A DNA stretch of 64,000 nucleotides from Isoetes taiwanensis (taxonomy: Eukaryota > Streptophyta > Lycopodiopsida > Isoetales > Isoetaceae). A model generated the notes under the pieces. That model was not told where the DNA came from, did no database searches, and saw only the letters and a program-made list of their open reading frames with translations. A program made the translations under genes and the position numbers. Location of the stretch: NCBI GenBank assembly GCA_021234155.1, contig JAJEKV010000012.1:3443638-3507637 (forward strand), in the 5' to 3' direction. Position 1 is the stretch's first letter, and every line of letters begins with the position of its first letter. Shown in pieces: positions 11,369-23,254 of the stretch.

Positions 11369-11381
11369 TTCTCCCCACCTT
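11369..11381 (-). promoter_or_regulatory. Polypurine tract of element 2
   Basis: AAGGTGGGGAGAA on the - strand lies immediately before the TGTGACA start of the 3' LTR. It follows GAGGACAGCATCAATTC, the sequence usually seen just before the 3' LTR of plant Gypsy elements. Confidence 0.75.
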
Positions 11382-12091
11382 GAATTGATGCTGTCCTCAG
11401 CATCACGCATCTCCCCACCTTGGAACCCTGCATACCCTGCAATACATTTGATGCATATAATTTTACAACACAATTACCCCAATGTAATATTTAAGTTTTA
11501 ATTTTTATAATACATCCTTGTTTAATATCATACTATGGTAAGGGAGTCTTTCACCCTCTTACTTTATCATCTATTATTCACAAAATTTTATAGCTTACAC
11601 CATTATTATTATCAACATAGTTCCAAAATTTCCTACTTAAGGTTCCACATCGTTTCCTTACAACACATCGTGACAAAATTATGTGTTGCAAGTCTTCGCA
11701 GTGTGACCTTCCTGCCGCTAGACTCTCCTATTGGCCTGCAGGTCCAACACTACGCCAGTATACATTTAATTATTTTAAAGTTGGTTGTTAGGGAACCACC
11801 CATTAATTACAATTTACATGGATGCAAGACTAATCTCCTACGTAGGAAGAGGATGCTTCTTCCATCGTGGGGCGTGGAGACAACGACCTATCATGCCTAG
11901 GATGATCACTCATGCCTACACCTTTAGTTGCCTTTGGCGTGAAGGGTGGCGCCCTTCCGTATTTGGGCATGAAGGATGGCGTCCTTCCCGTAGGTAGGCA
12001 TTGACTAGAGGTGCTTTCCTATCAATGCATACCTGAATGACCTCTTATCTCTCAAGATCGCCTACTTCCGTGGGACGGGCCGAGTAGACTT

Positions 12092-12510
12092 TTAATATAC
12101 CTTCCACTCACCTATCGGTTCGGTGTTGACTACTTTGGTGACGAGCCCACCCTTGCATTGCTCCATGAGTTGTGGGTACCGCTTCTCAAGATCTATTTGT
12201 AGTGCCCACGTAGCGCCTTCCACCGTAAGTGTCCCTTTCACTAGGTATTGGAGAATTGAGATCTTCTTGTCTTCTTATAGGGTCTGACAAGAAGATCCTT
12301 TGGAACAATCTCAAGGTGATCGTCCATCATTTCCAGTAACTTTGGTGTCTCCAATACTTCCTCTGGATTAAGAGTGTGTTTCTTTCGAAGACTTGCTTGG
12401 AAAACATTATGGATCTTCAAGTGTGCTGGCAGGTCCAACTTATAGGATTGGTTACCTACTCTTTTGGTTATCCTGAATAGTCCAGCCCATCTTGGAGCAA
12501 GCTTCAGCCT
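12092..12510 (-). pseudogene. Gypsy integrase C terminus with chromodomain-like tail
   Basis: The - strand reads KLAPRWAGLFRITKRVG, then YKLDLPAHLKIHNVFQAS: the conserved end of plant Gypsy integrases (K-x-x-P-R-x-x-G-P-F ... L-P-x-x-x-x-I-H-x-V-F-H-V-S-x-L). After a frameshift near 12,272 it continues as ILQYLVKGTLTVEGATWALQ...DLEKRYPQL, matching the strand-strand-helix end of a chromodomain (W-x-G-x-x-x-x-E-A-T-W-E), and stops at 12,092. In an intact element this module helps steer integration to particular chromatin. Confidence in the family is high; the frame break means it is inactive. Confidence 0.88.
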
Positions 12511-12645
12511 AATCGCCGATGCTGTAATCGCCGATGTAGAGCTTCAGCCTAATCGCCGATGCTGTAATCGCCGATGCAGAGCTTCATCTATGCAATTGTC
12601 GATGCAGAGCTTCATCTATGCAATTGTCGATGCAGAGCTTGTTGC
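12500..12645. repeat. Minisatellite inside the pol relic
   Basis: Two 42-base copies of CTTCAGCCTAATCGCCGATG... are followed by two 30-base copies of GAGCTTCATCTATGCAATTG..., all sharing the core TCGCCGATG/TGTCGATGCAGAGCTTC. It interrupts the integrase reading frame upstream of KLAPRW. Confidence 0.9.
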
Positions 12646-12709
12646 TATGCTTGGATATCTTCGTACTTCCTCCACCAATTGTTGCATGTCGGCTAGCATC
12701 CATTAATGT

Positions 12710-13495
12710 CTTAAATAAACATTACAGTCTTGGACCCCTGCATGATCCTGCTGGACTTCCCTTAATGCATGCAATTATTTTAATTACGTTACGGTAATAT
12801 TTTTATATTAACATTATAGTAGTATTGGATATATTGCTTCCAATAGTATTATATTTAACTAACTGTTATATGATAACTTTACGACCTTTAAGATATGTCA
12901 TCATACAATTATCGAGGCAATACTTATTTTGAAAAGTATTTTAATTATTTATCATATGGCTAGGGTTTATATCATCGGATCCAAGTGTTGAGCGTGTGAC
13001 TCTTGCTCGCTACTTGGTTGTTTGTATCAACCTTACATATATATACTTTATAGTTGCTATACTTATGGAAAGATAGACAAATTCTTATATATTTGTCAAG
13101 ACCCTATGAAAGTTACTTAAATGCCTTTGGAAGGAATTACATCCTTGCGAAGGTTTAACTAAGATTTTATGTAATTATTATCTTACTTTGTCTCGATACT
13201 ACGATATATACACAAGACAAAACTATCTATGCAGTTATTATGAACATATCATTTATCAACAAGACATTAAAGCTTATGATACATGCCCTCACTCTGAGTG
13301 CTATCAATGCCCCGCATAATAGTATACTTAAGATTATATAGTTTATGTGGTTATAAGGGGTTCACAACCCTGAATAATATAATTAAGAGCTAGGCTACTA
13401 GCTCATTCGTAGGTGTGAATGCAGGCAATAGATCATGGCGTAAGAAAATTATGCTTTTCCCATGATGCATTCTATCTACACTTAGATGCAAAGCC
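12710..13495. other. No recognisable gene
   Basis: AT-rich sequence between pol-tail copies. No family motif in any frame. Presumably element 2 interior or decayed nested copies. Confidence 0.5.
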
Positions 13496-13499
13496 TCTC

Positions 13500-13805
13500 C
13501 CCACCTTAGTTGTCGTACCCGCTAAGGCTGGAATACATCTCCCCATTGAGCTGGTGTCGACTAATTTGGAGACGACTTGGCCGTTGTATTGCTTCCATTA
13601 ATTCGCTCCCCCACTTTGGTGCAATTGGCTATCGCCCGGTCTTGCATCTTTGAGGGACACATAGACATTAAGCATCTATCCATCTTACGCTCCATGTGCT
13701 TTGACTACTTGCGAAAGGAACTCTATTCTAAGGGTCGACTAATTTGATGGCGATTTAACCCCTGAGATATAGGTTGGTTCGTTCCTAAGATTGAGCCCCC
13801 ATTCT
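13500..13805 (-). pseudogene. Two further copies of the chromodomain tail
   Basis: On the - strand, 13,510-13,620 (ATGGAAGCAATACAACGGCC ... GTCTCCAAATTAGTCGACAC) parallels 12,110-12,170 (ATGGAGCAATGCAAGGGTGG ... GTCACCAAAGTAGTCAACAC). A third, shorter match lies at 13,735-13,800 (ATCGCCATCAAATTAGTCGA). They are decayed duplicates of the end of pol, either tandem within element 2 or nested copies. Confidence 0.55.
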
Positions 13806-13999
13806 CTTCATAAGAAAATGGTCCTACACCTTAATATATCCTATCCCCTTATGCCATGAAGTGCCCTCCCGCCCTCCCCCCTCGCCAGCCCCCCTGCCCC
13901 CACTCCCCTCTCTCTAGCGCCCTCACTTCCCTTGCATAGACCCCCTTGATTTGCCCCTTTCTGGCTTTCTCTCTCTAGGGTTTACAATCTCTCTCTAGA

Positions 14000-14315
14000 C
14001 CCAAAACCCCCAAACCCCCAAAAGGTGCTATGCCCGCCTTTCTGAGACCCCAAATTGGATTCTAAGCACCCTTGAGGCAGCCAGAGACCCCTTAAACTTT
14101 GGCACCCCTAAAACCCCCAACCCCCAAAAGGTGCTCACCTCACCTTTCTTTCGAATTCCCCAAATTGGATTCTAAGCACCCTTGAGGCAGCCAGACCCCT
14201 CGGACTTTGGCACCCCCAAAACCCCCAAACCCCCAAAAGGTGCTCACCTCGCCTTTTGAGTCCCAAATTGGATTCTAAGCACCCTTGAGGCAGCCAGAGA
14301 CCCCTCAAACTTTGG
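14000..14315 (+). repeat. Three tandem units at the LINE 5' end
   Basis: The block CAAATTGGATTCTAAGCACC followed by CTTGAGGCAGCCAG starts at 14,051, 14,161 and 14,263 (spacing 110 and 102). Each unit has AACCCCCAAAAGGTGCT upstream. Tandem 5' monomers drive transcription in some mammalian LINEs; a promoter role here is only an inference from position. Confidence 0.9.
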
Positions 14316-15944
14316 AAGTCATGGCCACGAGAAGATGGGCCGCCTGGAAAACCCAAGGCGAGGGGTCAGCCTGAAACGGGTCCCGATCACCATCATGGAT
14401 AGGGGAGAGTCATCCTCCATGAAGAAGGAGGCTCTGCTAAGGCTAAGGCCCCTCAGCGAGGCCGGCCCGCCTAAGGGATTGATTGCTCGCACCACATAGG
14501 AACTCCCGCCTCTAAGCAGAGAATTGGAGCCACGCAAAGCCGGGAGTGGAGGCTAACAATGCTCGTATTGAGGCTAACAGCGTCCCGCCGGGCCGGGCAT
14601 GGCGCTGGAGATGGAGTCCCCGGCATCCCATGTGCTCAAAAAGGCAACCTGTGGTCGAGAAGAACCGCATCGGCTGTGTCCGAGACCATACGCCGTGATG
14701 TGGAAGATGGCCTTGGCCTTGCACACTTCGAAATGCAACAAAGCCGTGCGTGAGGTCGCCGACATGCGGGCCCGCCAGACCTCGTGGTTCATCACTCGAC
14801 ACCATGACACAGAGAGGGAGCCGCGTGCGAGACGATGGTCACGGCGGTCTCGGCCGAGGTGGAGGCGTACCACCACCATGGCATTCGGAGCGCCAGTCGC
14901 TTCTGCGCACAGCCGCATACCGCATTCTGGATCTTCGTGAGTAAGACGGAATACAGCAAGCCCGCCCCTCACGCCCGGAAGTCCGGGGCTCGAGCACGCT
15001 GCTTCTTTCCAGGCACGGAGCTCCGGGGGTTGCGTGCAACCATCCATCCTGGTGAGCCGAGGGTCTCCCTACCGAGTTCATAGTCGACTGCAGCCGGTCT
15101 GGGTGAGATGGCCAAGCAGCAGCCAGCCCTGCAAGAGCTGTGCTCCCGACTTCCACAGGCTGAGAACGCGGCTCGGACCACCCCGCCCATTGCTCCACGC
15201 CGGGCCACGCCCTGCAGCTTTCCCCGCCCTCCCGACCACTCCCGCGCCATCCCGACCACCTCCCGGCCACTCCACACCATCCCGAGCCCACCACCACCAC
15301 CCCGGCCACGGGACCCTACCGCCCACCTTTGACCCGCAGAGCGCCTCCAGGAGCGCAGGCGGAGAGGCCTACACCGTAGTTCGAGGCATGCCGAACAGGG
15401 GGGAGAGTCCTGGCCCACAACATCCGAACGCACATTCTCGATCGGATGACATTCCCGAGGCGATTCACATTTCCGGCGGCGCGGGGCTCGGTAAGTCAGT
15501 GCATTGTCATATTCACGCGGTTGCGGATGCATAGGTGCGTGATGCCATATTGCGCCCGGGGCGAGATCTTTGAAGGGGACATCCTCAGATGGTAGGGACC
15601 TCCTCAGGCGCTGGGAGGAGGCACGGAGCCGGAAGCTGGTCAGGTCGAGGCATTACCACCGGGGGGTGCCGCGAGGATTGGTTCGGCGGAAGCACATTTT
15701 CCCAGAGCCCGCTATCTTCTTTGCGTACCATGACCCCAACCCCTTGTTGACGCTGCCCCCCCAGCTTCTCCCTACCCACGGCCCCCTTTCTCCACCTGCT
15801 CCTACTCCCCGCCCCTCCCTCTTCCACCACCACACATTCGCCTCCGGCTCCATCTACTTCTCCCTCGGCCCTCTGCTTCGGCCCTCCCCTCATGACTTCG
15901 AGTGCGCGATACCATCCCTAGCCGACAAATAGGAATTGTGTCTC

Positions 15945-16790
15945 GGGTGGTCTCTCATGGAATTGCGAGGCTTCCCTTGGCGTAGGGGGGGCGTCCCGAA
16001 CTCCGCGTGGCAGATATGGATCTCATCTTTCTCATGGAGACATGGGGAGCATCTTTGGACAAAGCTACGTCTGTCTAGGGTTACCAACATTTCTCGGTCT
16101 TCAATACATGCCGGAGACGGAGGGGTCATGGTGGAGTGGCTTGCTACTCTTAGGACAACCTTGGCACATTCGGTTACCCTCGGAAAACCAGACGGACCTG
16201 ACACAACCGTACTTGTGGGTTCGTGGTGCATAATACCAGTGGCAACCCTCTTTTTACGGCGCTGTTATTTCCCCCACGTAGACAACACCTTCTATCGCAG
16301 CCCACCCGATCGCGGATAGGATGGACCCTTATGTCGATCTATATGATGACATCTGGCCGGCACCAGCTGATTGGGTAGGGTCGTCCTTCTTGGAGATTTC
16401 AATGCACCGGACGGGAGTAGAGCAGCCCATGCGACTTGACCCCCTGGCGACGATGTCCCAGCCTTTCATGAAGCAAGCAACCCTGCCCGCGAGGTCGGAT
16501 GATGACCAAGTCACTGGCTTTGGCCCGCATGGTTCTCGCTATGTGGCATTTTTGACTTGATAATTTGCAATGGCCTTTCACAAAGGGGCCGATTCTCGCA
16601 AGTGCACATGCATGGACAATCGTGGGGGAGGTCTAGTGTGGTGGACTATGTGCTCAGAAGTTGCGCCAAGATATGCATCTCATCGGGCAAGTTTCCGGGT
16701 GGGCACAGATGGTCCGGGATGAGGAGGTCGACTCGAGCATCATCTCCCACTTTATTTGACCTGGTTTGGCAAGCCGCCCGAACCCCCACT
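15945..16790 (+). pseudogene. LINE apurinic-type endonuclease domain
   Basis: Frame-shifted pieces give SWNCE (about 15,955), ADMDLIFLMETWG (about 16,012-16,050) and LLGDFNAPDG (about 16,398-16,425), in the order expected for the N-terminal endonuclease of LINEs: the metal-binding Glu in M-E-T-W and the Asp/Asn of G-D-F-N. The terminal S-D-H motif is degraded near 16,740. The domain would nick target DNA for target-primed reverse transcription. Several stops and frame changes disrupt it. Confidence 0.8.
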
Positions 16791-16849
16791 ATGCCGGCCC
16801 CTCGCCCCTCCTCGGTTGAGACTAGATTATGAGCGTGCGAGGACTACGC

Positions 16850-18330
16850 CGAGATGCTCATGGACGCCCTCCCGCAATTCTATGACCTCCACACTAGAGC
16901 AAAGAGAATGCACCCAGCTAACTTCGCTATTACGGGATGCGGCCGGGACGGTGCTTTTGGCGAACCGGCTCCGCCCCGCCGTGGTCGAGCAACATTCCCG
17001 CGTAACCGATGGTTTGATGCGGAGTGTAAAGAACGCAAGCGGCAGCCTCGCCACATTCTCGATCCAAATCCGTACTGCGAGGCCACCACCGCGATCGCCC
17101 ATCCCGAAGGACACAAAGGCGCGTACCTTGCCGCATCGGGGAGAGATGTTCGGCCTCGGGACACTCATCCTCGAACCTTTTGGCGCAGAGTGCTTCGAGG
17201 CCAACCCAGCCCTCACGGGGACATCACACCCGGCAATTAGGAACGATGCCTGGGTAAAAGGCTCTATGACCCGCCAGGGACGCCAGACGCCCATACCCCC
17301 ACGGGATGGCCCCCATTGGTTCTCGTGGACGGAGGATGTTGAGGAGGGTCCGCAACGGTCGGGTAATGGGAAGGCAAATGACCTCGATGGTATCGGTAGA
17401 AGTTACCCAAATGGGCGGGGGCAACCGCTTGTGCCCTCCTCACTACCACGATTCAACAACGAGCATTGCAGAAGGTCTCCGACAATGGACCACAGCGGGT
17501 TGTTCCCATTCACAAGGCCCGGGCGACCCACCTTCGTCCGCCACCACGGACGATCATGGTCGGATTCGATATTTGCCAAACCGTTGGATGGCATTCTCGA
17601 AGCAAAGCGATTGACCCACAAGCAGAGGCGCCAGATGTCGCGAGCCCTCACACAAAGCGGGCTTTAGACCCCGCCACTCAACGATTGACCATGTATCTTT
17701 ACACCGGCTCATGACGATTGAAGAAAGCTCTAATCATCCAAGTAGGACTTTGTATTTCTTTGCTTTGTGGACTTCGCGAAGGCTTTTGATACTCTGCCTC
17801 CCCTGAAAAAGTAGGCTAGGCTAGACGTCAGCAACCGCTCCCGGCCGCCTCTGCAGAATGCCATATACAGTTGTATGAGAGTTGTTTTGGCGTGGATGCA
17901 CCGACGGGCCAAGCATTCACACCAAGAGGTATGGGGTCCGCAGGGTTGCCCCCTCGCCCAACACTTTTTGGCCTCTACATTGATCGCTTAGAGCCCTGAC
18001 TTCATCGAAAGCATGGGGATGGCATACGCCTTTTGCACGGGTCATCCGCCCCATCTATCTATCTGCGACGATGTTGGCCTGGCCGCCCACACCCCCGGCT
18101 ATGCAGCTCCACCCCGGATGCCCTAGACACATTTTGTCGCCACGCACATGCGCCAACCGCCAAGACCGTGGTGGTTCTCATATCCTCTTCACGCCACCCC
18201 ATGCCCTCCGCACTCACATATCGGGGCAGCCCGTGGGATCGCCACGCCCTACAAGTACCTAGGGGTGGAGTTCCCCTCCTCGCCTGGCTGGAGGCGCCTA
18301 TCCGCTTGCGGGTGACAAATAGGCCGGAAA
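16850..18330 (+). pseudogene. LINE reverse transcriptase domain
   Basis: Pieces in different + frames line up with LINE reverse transcriptase motifs in order: RWFDAECKERKRQ (about 17,010-17,045), GKANDLDGI (about 17,370), a P-I-H-K region and FAKLFGCILE-like block (17,500-17,600), FRPRHSTIDHVFTL (about 17,660-17,705), FVFLCFVDFAKAFDTL (about 17,750-17,795), QGCPLAQHF (about 17,942), CDDVGLAA in place of the usual A-D-D catalytic site (about 18,066-18,090), and YKYLGVEF (about 18,252-18,275). The first residue of the A-D-D box is Cys. At least five frame changes; non-functional. Confidence 0.88.
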
Positions 18331-18599
18331 GCTGCCATATGCCATGCGTAATCAACACCCCACTGTGAGCTCTATGATTGGGGCCATCGGGCCACATCTG
18401 CTCCGCACTCGGTCGAGCCTCGCCCTTCCAGACGGTCGAGGGAAACCGGGGCCCTGGCCGCTTTGGCTTACTGAATGACTTGGAGCAAAAGTGTAAGGCA
18501 TTTTGGCACCTGCACTTGGGTGAAACCTTCAGTCCCCTATCGGTCGATTCTCACAAATAGAAACCGATTTACGCCGCCAAAATTCCCTGATAGACACAT

Positions 18600-19120
18600 C
18601 GCCTATTTCGTAAAAGTGGTTACTATGGGTGATGCTCGGCCCCCAAGACCGGGCTTACACCGTGGCCATGGGTCCGCAGCGGCTCGGGCCCGCTGGAGGG
18701 GTAAGAGAGATCAGTGGTTCGCCAGATGGAACGTGCGTGAGCATAGATGCGTGGCACGGCCGATCGCGTGATGTGTTTGGGAATTTCTAGACGCTTGTTT
18801 CCTTTGGCAAGCTCGGGACCCCGGCCTGAGCATGTCAAAATGGCCCATTACAAGGAGCACATCAACCCCAGCAGTTAGTCCTGGGGCCCACAGCCTCTAC
18901 CTCCCAAATCTGCCCCTCAAAAAGCTGCATCATTGCCTCCATTCGATCATGTGCCCACCATCTTCGCGCGCGTGAGATGGGCGGTGGATTGGGAGCCCGC
19001 CAGAACGGGGACTCTGCTCTGTCGGTCTTTGTCCAAGCGGGTGCCATTGAGGATGAGTCTCACACTTTCCGTGAGTTGCCCGGCGTTCAATCGGATCCGG
19101 GGCGGATATGCTCCTTAGTG
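18600..19120 (+). pseudogene. LINE C-terminal region with zinc-knuckle remnant
   Basis: After the polymerase the frames give KMAHYKEHINP (about 18,838), then IEDESHTF overlapping SCPAFNRIRGGY (about 19,045-19,110). Together these match the C-x-x-C-G...E-D-E-x-H-x-x-x-x-C-P-x-Y...R segment at the end of many LINE proteins. Frame-shifted and incomplete. Confidence 0.65.
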
Positions 19121-19299
19121 CGGTAGGACTTGCCCTTGCATTTCTGGCTGAACACCGAACATTCGTGCCAAGACGGGTGTCGTACATTCAGGAGGTCTTG
19201 GACTGCGAGGGTCACCTTTGCCCCTGGCTGCAGCTAATTAGGCACTCTGGTGTGGTGCATGACTGTATATATTTGGGTGTTTTATTTTTATATGTTAGG

Positions 19300-19395
19300 G
19301 CGGTTTTGTCGGCGATTAGGCCTTTGCGGTTTTTCCCTCGAAACCCTTCGGGCGGGGTTTTTAACCCGGCGATAATCCGCTTGCTGCGTTTTTGT
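19300..19395 (+). ncRNA. Conserved 3' stem-loop of the LINE
   Basis: CCCTTCGGGCGGGG followed by TTTTTAACCCGGCGATAA sits inside an outer stem (GCGG ... CCGC). The same core with a GAAA instead of TTCG loop (CCCGAAAGGGCGGGG, TTTTTTAWCCC) occurs at 42,200-42,310 (+) and 60,195-60,290 (-), each inside a different outer stem. It lies about 80-120 bases before the 3' tail, where LINE reverse transcriptases recognise their template. Template-recognition function is inferred. Confidence 0.6.
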
Positions 19396-19437
19396 ATTGG
19401 GTCCCATAGACCGATTGGTCTCCGTGGACGATAAAAG

Positions 19438-19466
19438 TACCTTCCTTCCTTCCTTCCTTCCTTCCT
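19438..19466. repeat. (CTTC)n tail of the LINE
   Basis: About six CTTC units directly follow GATAAAAGTAC. A short tandem tail instead of poly-A is typical of some LINE clades and marks the 3' insertion edge. Confidence 0.85.
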
Positions 19467-22400
19467 TAATTGATGTTGTCATAACAACTTAGCTATTCTA
19501 TTTACCTTAAGAGGTTATATGCTTCTTATCTAAGACATTAATTTACTAGCCTTAGCTAACATATTTAATCATCTATGATGGATGCAGCCATCATGTTTAA
19601 CATATCTATCCCTAAGCGATGAGTTATTGAATTATTTAGAACAATTCTAAACTGCAAGGTTTTATCATCATGACAATTCCTTTTGTCTCAAAAGACTATG
19701 TGATTAACATACTTCTTATTTTTAAATGTACCTTTCATGTATTATTCAATTTTATATTCTAGATATCCCCCTTTCTTAGTTATTTACTCTCTTGGAATAT
19801 TCCTATCAATTGAATTGATATCATGATAACAAGTTGGCCGGACTTGTTAGATTACTTCTTTTCATTCGATTGGATTATTCCTTGGAGGTACTAGCTTTAT
19901 ACATGGTCAACAATTATCCTAGTAATGATTCCTTCTTAGCGAGGTGATCAATCTCACCATGTTGGATGTCTGTTAACAATCATGTATAATTTTAGTTACT
20001 CCTATGCATTTCCTTCCCAATCGTTGACGCCTAGCTCAACTTGGGGCAATCCTTTCACGAGAAAATCTGGAAATGCCTTCCAATCCCATTATGGATGTCA
20101 TCATCCATAAGCCTATCATACTATATGATCATCCATAAGACTATATGATCCATAATCCTATCATCCATAAGACTATATGATCGTAGCTCCTCAATCTTGC
20201 TAGCAGCTCATCCACTCGCTGCCTTCTTGAAGGTAACGTTCTTCGAGTTGCTCGAGACTCCGGGCTCCTCCTCGACATAGAGGTCAACTTTCTTCATTAG
20301 AGGCTTCCCATTCTTTGGTGGTTCCGATGCATGAGTTGACCACTTGAAATCTTCTATGTTACTTCTACGTTGAAAAAGATCCTCCATGTTGAATTCTTCA
20401 TCTTGGCGGCTAAAGGATGCCTCTAGATCCGATATTGTTGACAGACAAGTGTTGAGGATGTTGCTCGCTTCACGCCTTCCAACTGTCCGGCATCTCTTTT
20501 CTTTGATCTGTTATACTGTGAGAGAGAGGGAATAACAAAGAGAAATACGCATGCATATAGCTTACACTATTATGATTACAAATACTATTAAAGCTATTAG
20601 GCCCCCTTAGTGTCTCCCCTCGAGGTGCACACGTACTCCATGGCATTGTTGTCGATGTTCCTCCTAACGCGCTGGTGTTGAAGATCTATATCCTCTTATT
20701 TGTACGTCAGCTCGTGCTCGATTGGTATACTCTTTGATATGTTTGAGCTCTCCAATGTCCGTTTACCGGGGTGGCACAACTTGTATACGCTTCACATGCT
20801 AACTAAGGATGTGACGGTCGTTGATGCTTCGGCGTTCCAGTCTACTTCTTAATATTGTTCTTGGGCAATAATTGCTTCCTCTTTACAATGTCTGAAGATC
20901 TTTGGAGGTGCCTCTTGAAGTTGTGCGCAATTCCTTTGGCTACACTCGTAAGGAGTTGTTCTCTTCATCAGTTGCCTTTCGAATTGTCGATCCTTGGGTT
21001 CGCGAAGTTGCGTGCAAGTTGTCGTAGCTTGGTGAGGTTTCTAACTGATTCTTCGATTCTTTGGCTCGGTTCTCCATCGAGCTTCTCATCTTACCTGTTT
21101 GATCTCCTTAATTTAATGGCTTAGACGTTATCACGTTCTACGGTGCTATGCTGCCTTCTAGTCTTGTGGTACCTTCTAGTTGCACTTGATCACGCTCCAC
21201 AGTTTTGAACTTCATGTTGCATATAAGGAGCTCGTGGAAGTACTAGCATTCCTTCATCTTCTGGTTTATGGCCATTGTCCCTCAATACATGTGCATTTTC
21301 CTGGCGAGTAAAGCCTCGTGACTCTTCTCCGTGATTGGTTTGCTGTCGGGGATGATGTACTCTTATATCTGGGTAGCTTGACCCTTGAGTTGAAGTACTT
21401 TCTGCACTAGACCTGCTCGTGGCCTTGAATAGCCCGGCTATTGTCTTGAACTCTCTTTTTGCCGAAGGTGCTTTGGTTGTTGTCCTTGTCGTTAAGGTGT
21501 CGAATGCTTCTATCTTAGGCGTTGAGGTCCCTCGTGTCGGAGATAAGTTGGGCTTCTTCTCTTCTAATTGTTGGCAGGAGTACTTGACGAAGCCATCACC
21601 TAGTTGTTGAATGAGCATAGTCATAACTCGTTGTTGTGGCGCCTTTCTTAATGTATCTCCATCTGGCATGCATGTTACAAACATCACCATATAAGGCAGA
21701 ATTATGGTCGTCGAGAGGTTGCCTCCTCAGTTGGCTCGTTGATGTCGGGTCGTCCCAAAGAATTCCTCGACGTTTGTCGGCTTGAGGTCGTGGCTGCAGT
21801 TTTTGAAGATGTCTGGTCGTTCCTCCTTCTTTTGTTGAGGACACTCGTGTCATTAGTGTTGGTGCTGCCGCAAGAGGTAGAGTTGCATCCCGAAGACGTC
21901 CTCGTGCATGCCTAGTTGGTGCAGCACTAAGGATCTTGACATGACTGATATTATCTCTCGTTTTGATATTGTGCTGGATGAGCGATCTTCTTCTACTAGA
22001 GGCCGCTTCTCGAAGTGTCTAGAGTCGAAGCTTGGCTTGGGCTCCGGTCGTCTCTCTCTAATTGCTCTTCCATTCGAACACTTGCTCTTGGCTATACCTG
22101 TGGTTCTTTGCTTCATCCTTTGGCAGTCGAAGTGATGGAGTTTCTTGACGCAAATGCTAAACTCTAAAACTTGATCCTAAACTCATGTTTGTACTATGTT
22201 TGAACACCCGATACTAATGACAGACACATATGTATAATTATATTGGGATTTTAATTCATCCACTTTTCTAAATTATAGAAAAGGATATGCTTAAGTGTTT
22301 ATACTCCTTTAGGATTTCCCTCCTCCAATCACATTTGATTCTTCGGTTTTGTTGCATTTTCCTCGGTCTGCTTGACTCCGAAGTTCCTTAAGGTGTTGCG

Positions 22401-23254
22401 ACTGTAGCTGACCTTCGTGTGTGATCTGAGGTCGTTATCCCAAGTCGCGGAGAACGTTCCTCGATGTAAATTCTTGAGTTGAAAATGCCCCTCCTTAATG
22501 TGTTTACCTGTCATATGGAGTGTCATGACTGCTCAGCGTCCCGACATGCAGTGTGTTGTTACAAGGTTGAAGATGTGTAGTGCCATTGATAAACTTGAAT
22601 ATGATCACCGTTTGTCGCAATCGGGCATTCTTGCATGTCTTTGAAGCTCGAGGGTAGCGATCGTCGGGGTAGAGAGGGTTATTTCTCGCCGATTGAATTT
22701 CGGTCGACTCCGGCCGCTTGGACTTTGATTCGTTGTGAGATGCTTCCTCTATGCCTGGAAGTGTGGTCGTCTCCATTGCACATGCCATCGCTCCTCTTAG
22801 TTGCCTTTGAGTGGTCTGTGGTTGTTGGCTAGGTCGGTTCCTCTGTCCTTTGGGTCGGGTCCACTTGAGTCTTGAACTACTTGATTGAGGCACTGGAATC
22901 ATCCTTCCTTGGGTTTGCATGCGTTTCTAAATCCAGAACTCTTGTTCGTACCGACTATCCTCCTCCTTGATCTTGCCCCTGATGCTGATGCATGGCTTTT
23001 AGAGATATTTCCCCCCTGTTATGTGTCTCCTCTTCTTCCTCGCCGGATCTGATTGCAGCCTTGTGTCTTCCGGAGTATTTATCCATCGGTACTGCTATCA
23101 TTTCCCTGTAGTCGCTGAACATACTGTTCGGCTGGTGCTGCTGTCGAGGTGCTGGGTAGGAGCGCACTCATTGTTTTCCCTCTAATTCCCATCCGCTCCT
23201 GGATCGCTAAGAACTCCTCCTCTGTGAGTAACTCTTGCTGAGCCATCATCCATC
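19467..23254 (-). mobile_element. Interior of element 2 downstream of the first gag-side ORF
   Basis: The - strand carries several open stretches (22,504-22,920; 21,853-22,116; 21,596-21,853; 21,190-21,690), rich in Arg, Ser, Gln and Lys and separated by stops and short gaps. None shows gag, protease or polymerase motifs. Two blocks (19,780-20,200 and 20,330-20,510) recur at 34,270-34,660 and 34,990-35,140, but the 20,510-23,000 segment is absent there. The stretch is therefore part of a repeat family and variable between copies. Confidence 0.45.

Larger units (their letters stand above)
13990..19466 (+). mobile_element. GC-rich non-LTR retrotransposon (LINE), full-length but decayed
   Basis: In order on +: tandem repeats (14,000-14,315), a possible ORF1 region (14,560-15,900, not recognised), an AP-type endonuclease (about 15,945-16,760), reverse transcriptase (about 16,850-18,330), a C-terminal zinc-knuckle region (to about 19,120), a 3' stem-loop (19,300-19,395) and a (CTTC)n tail. 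Base composition is strikingly GC-rich compared with the AT-rich flanks. Many frameshifts show it is dead. It lies in the opposite orientation inside element 2. Confidence 0.85.

Noticed and set aside
14512-15893. Several long open frames on the - strand (up to 187 residues) across the GC-rich region
   Set aside because: High GC removes stop codons by chance; the coding strand of the LINE is +, and none of the - frames shows a domain.
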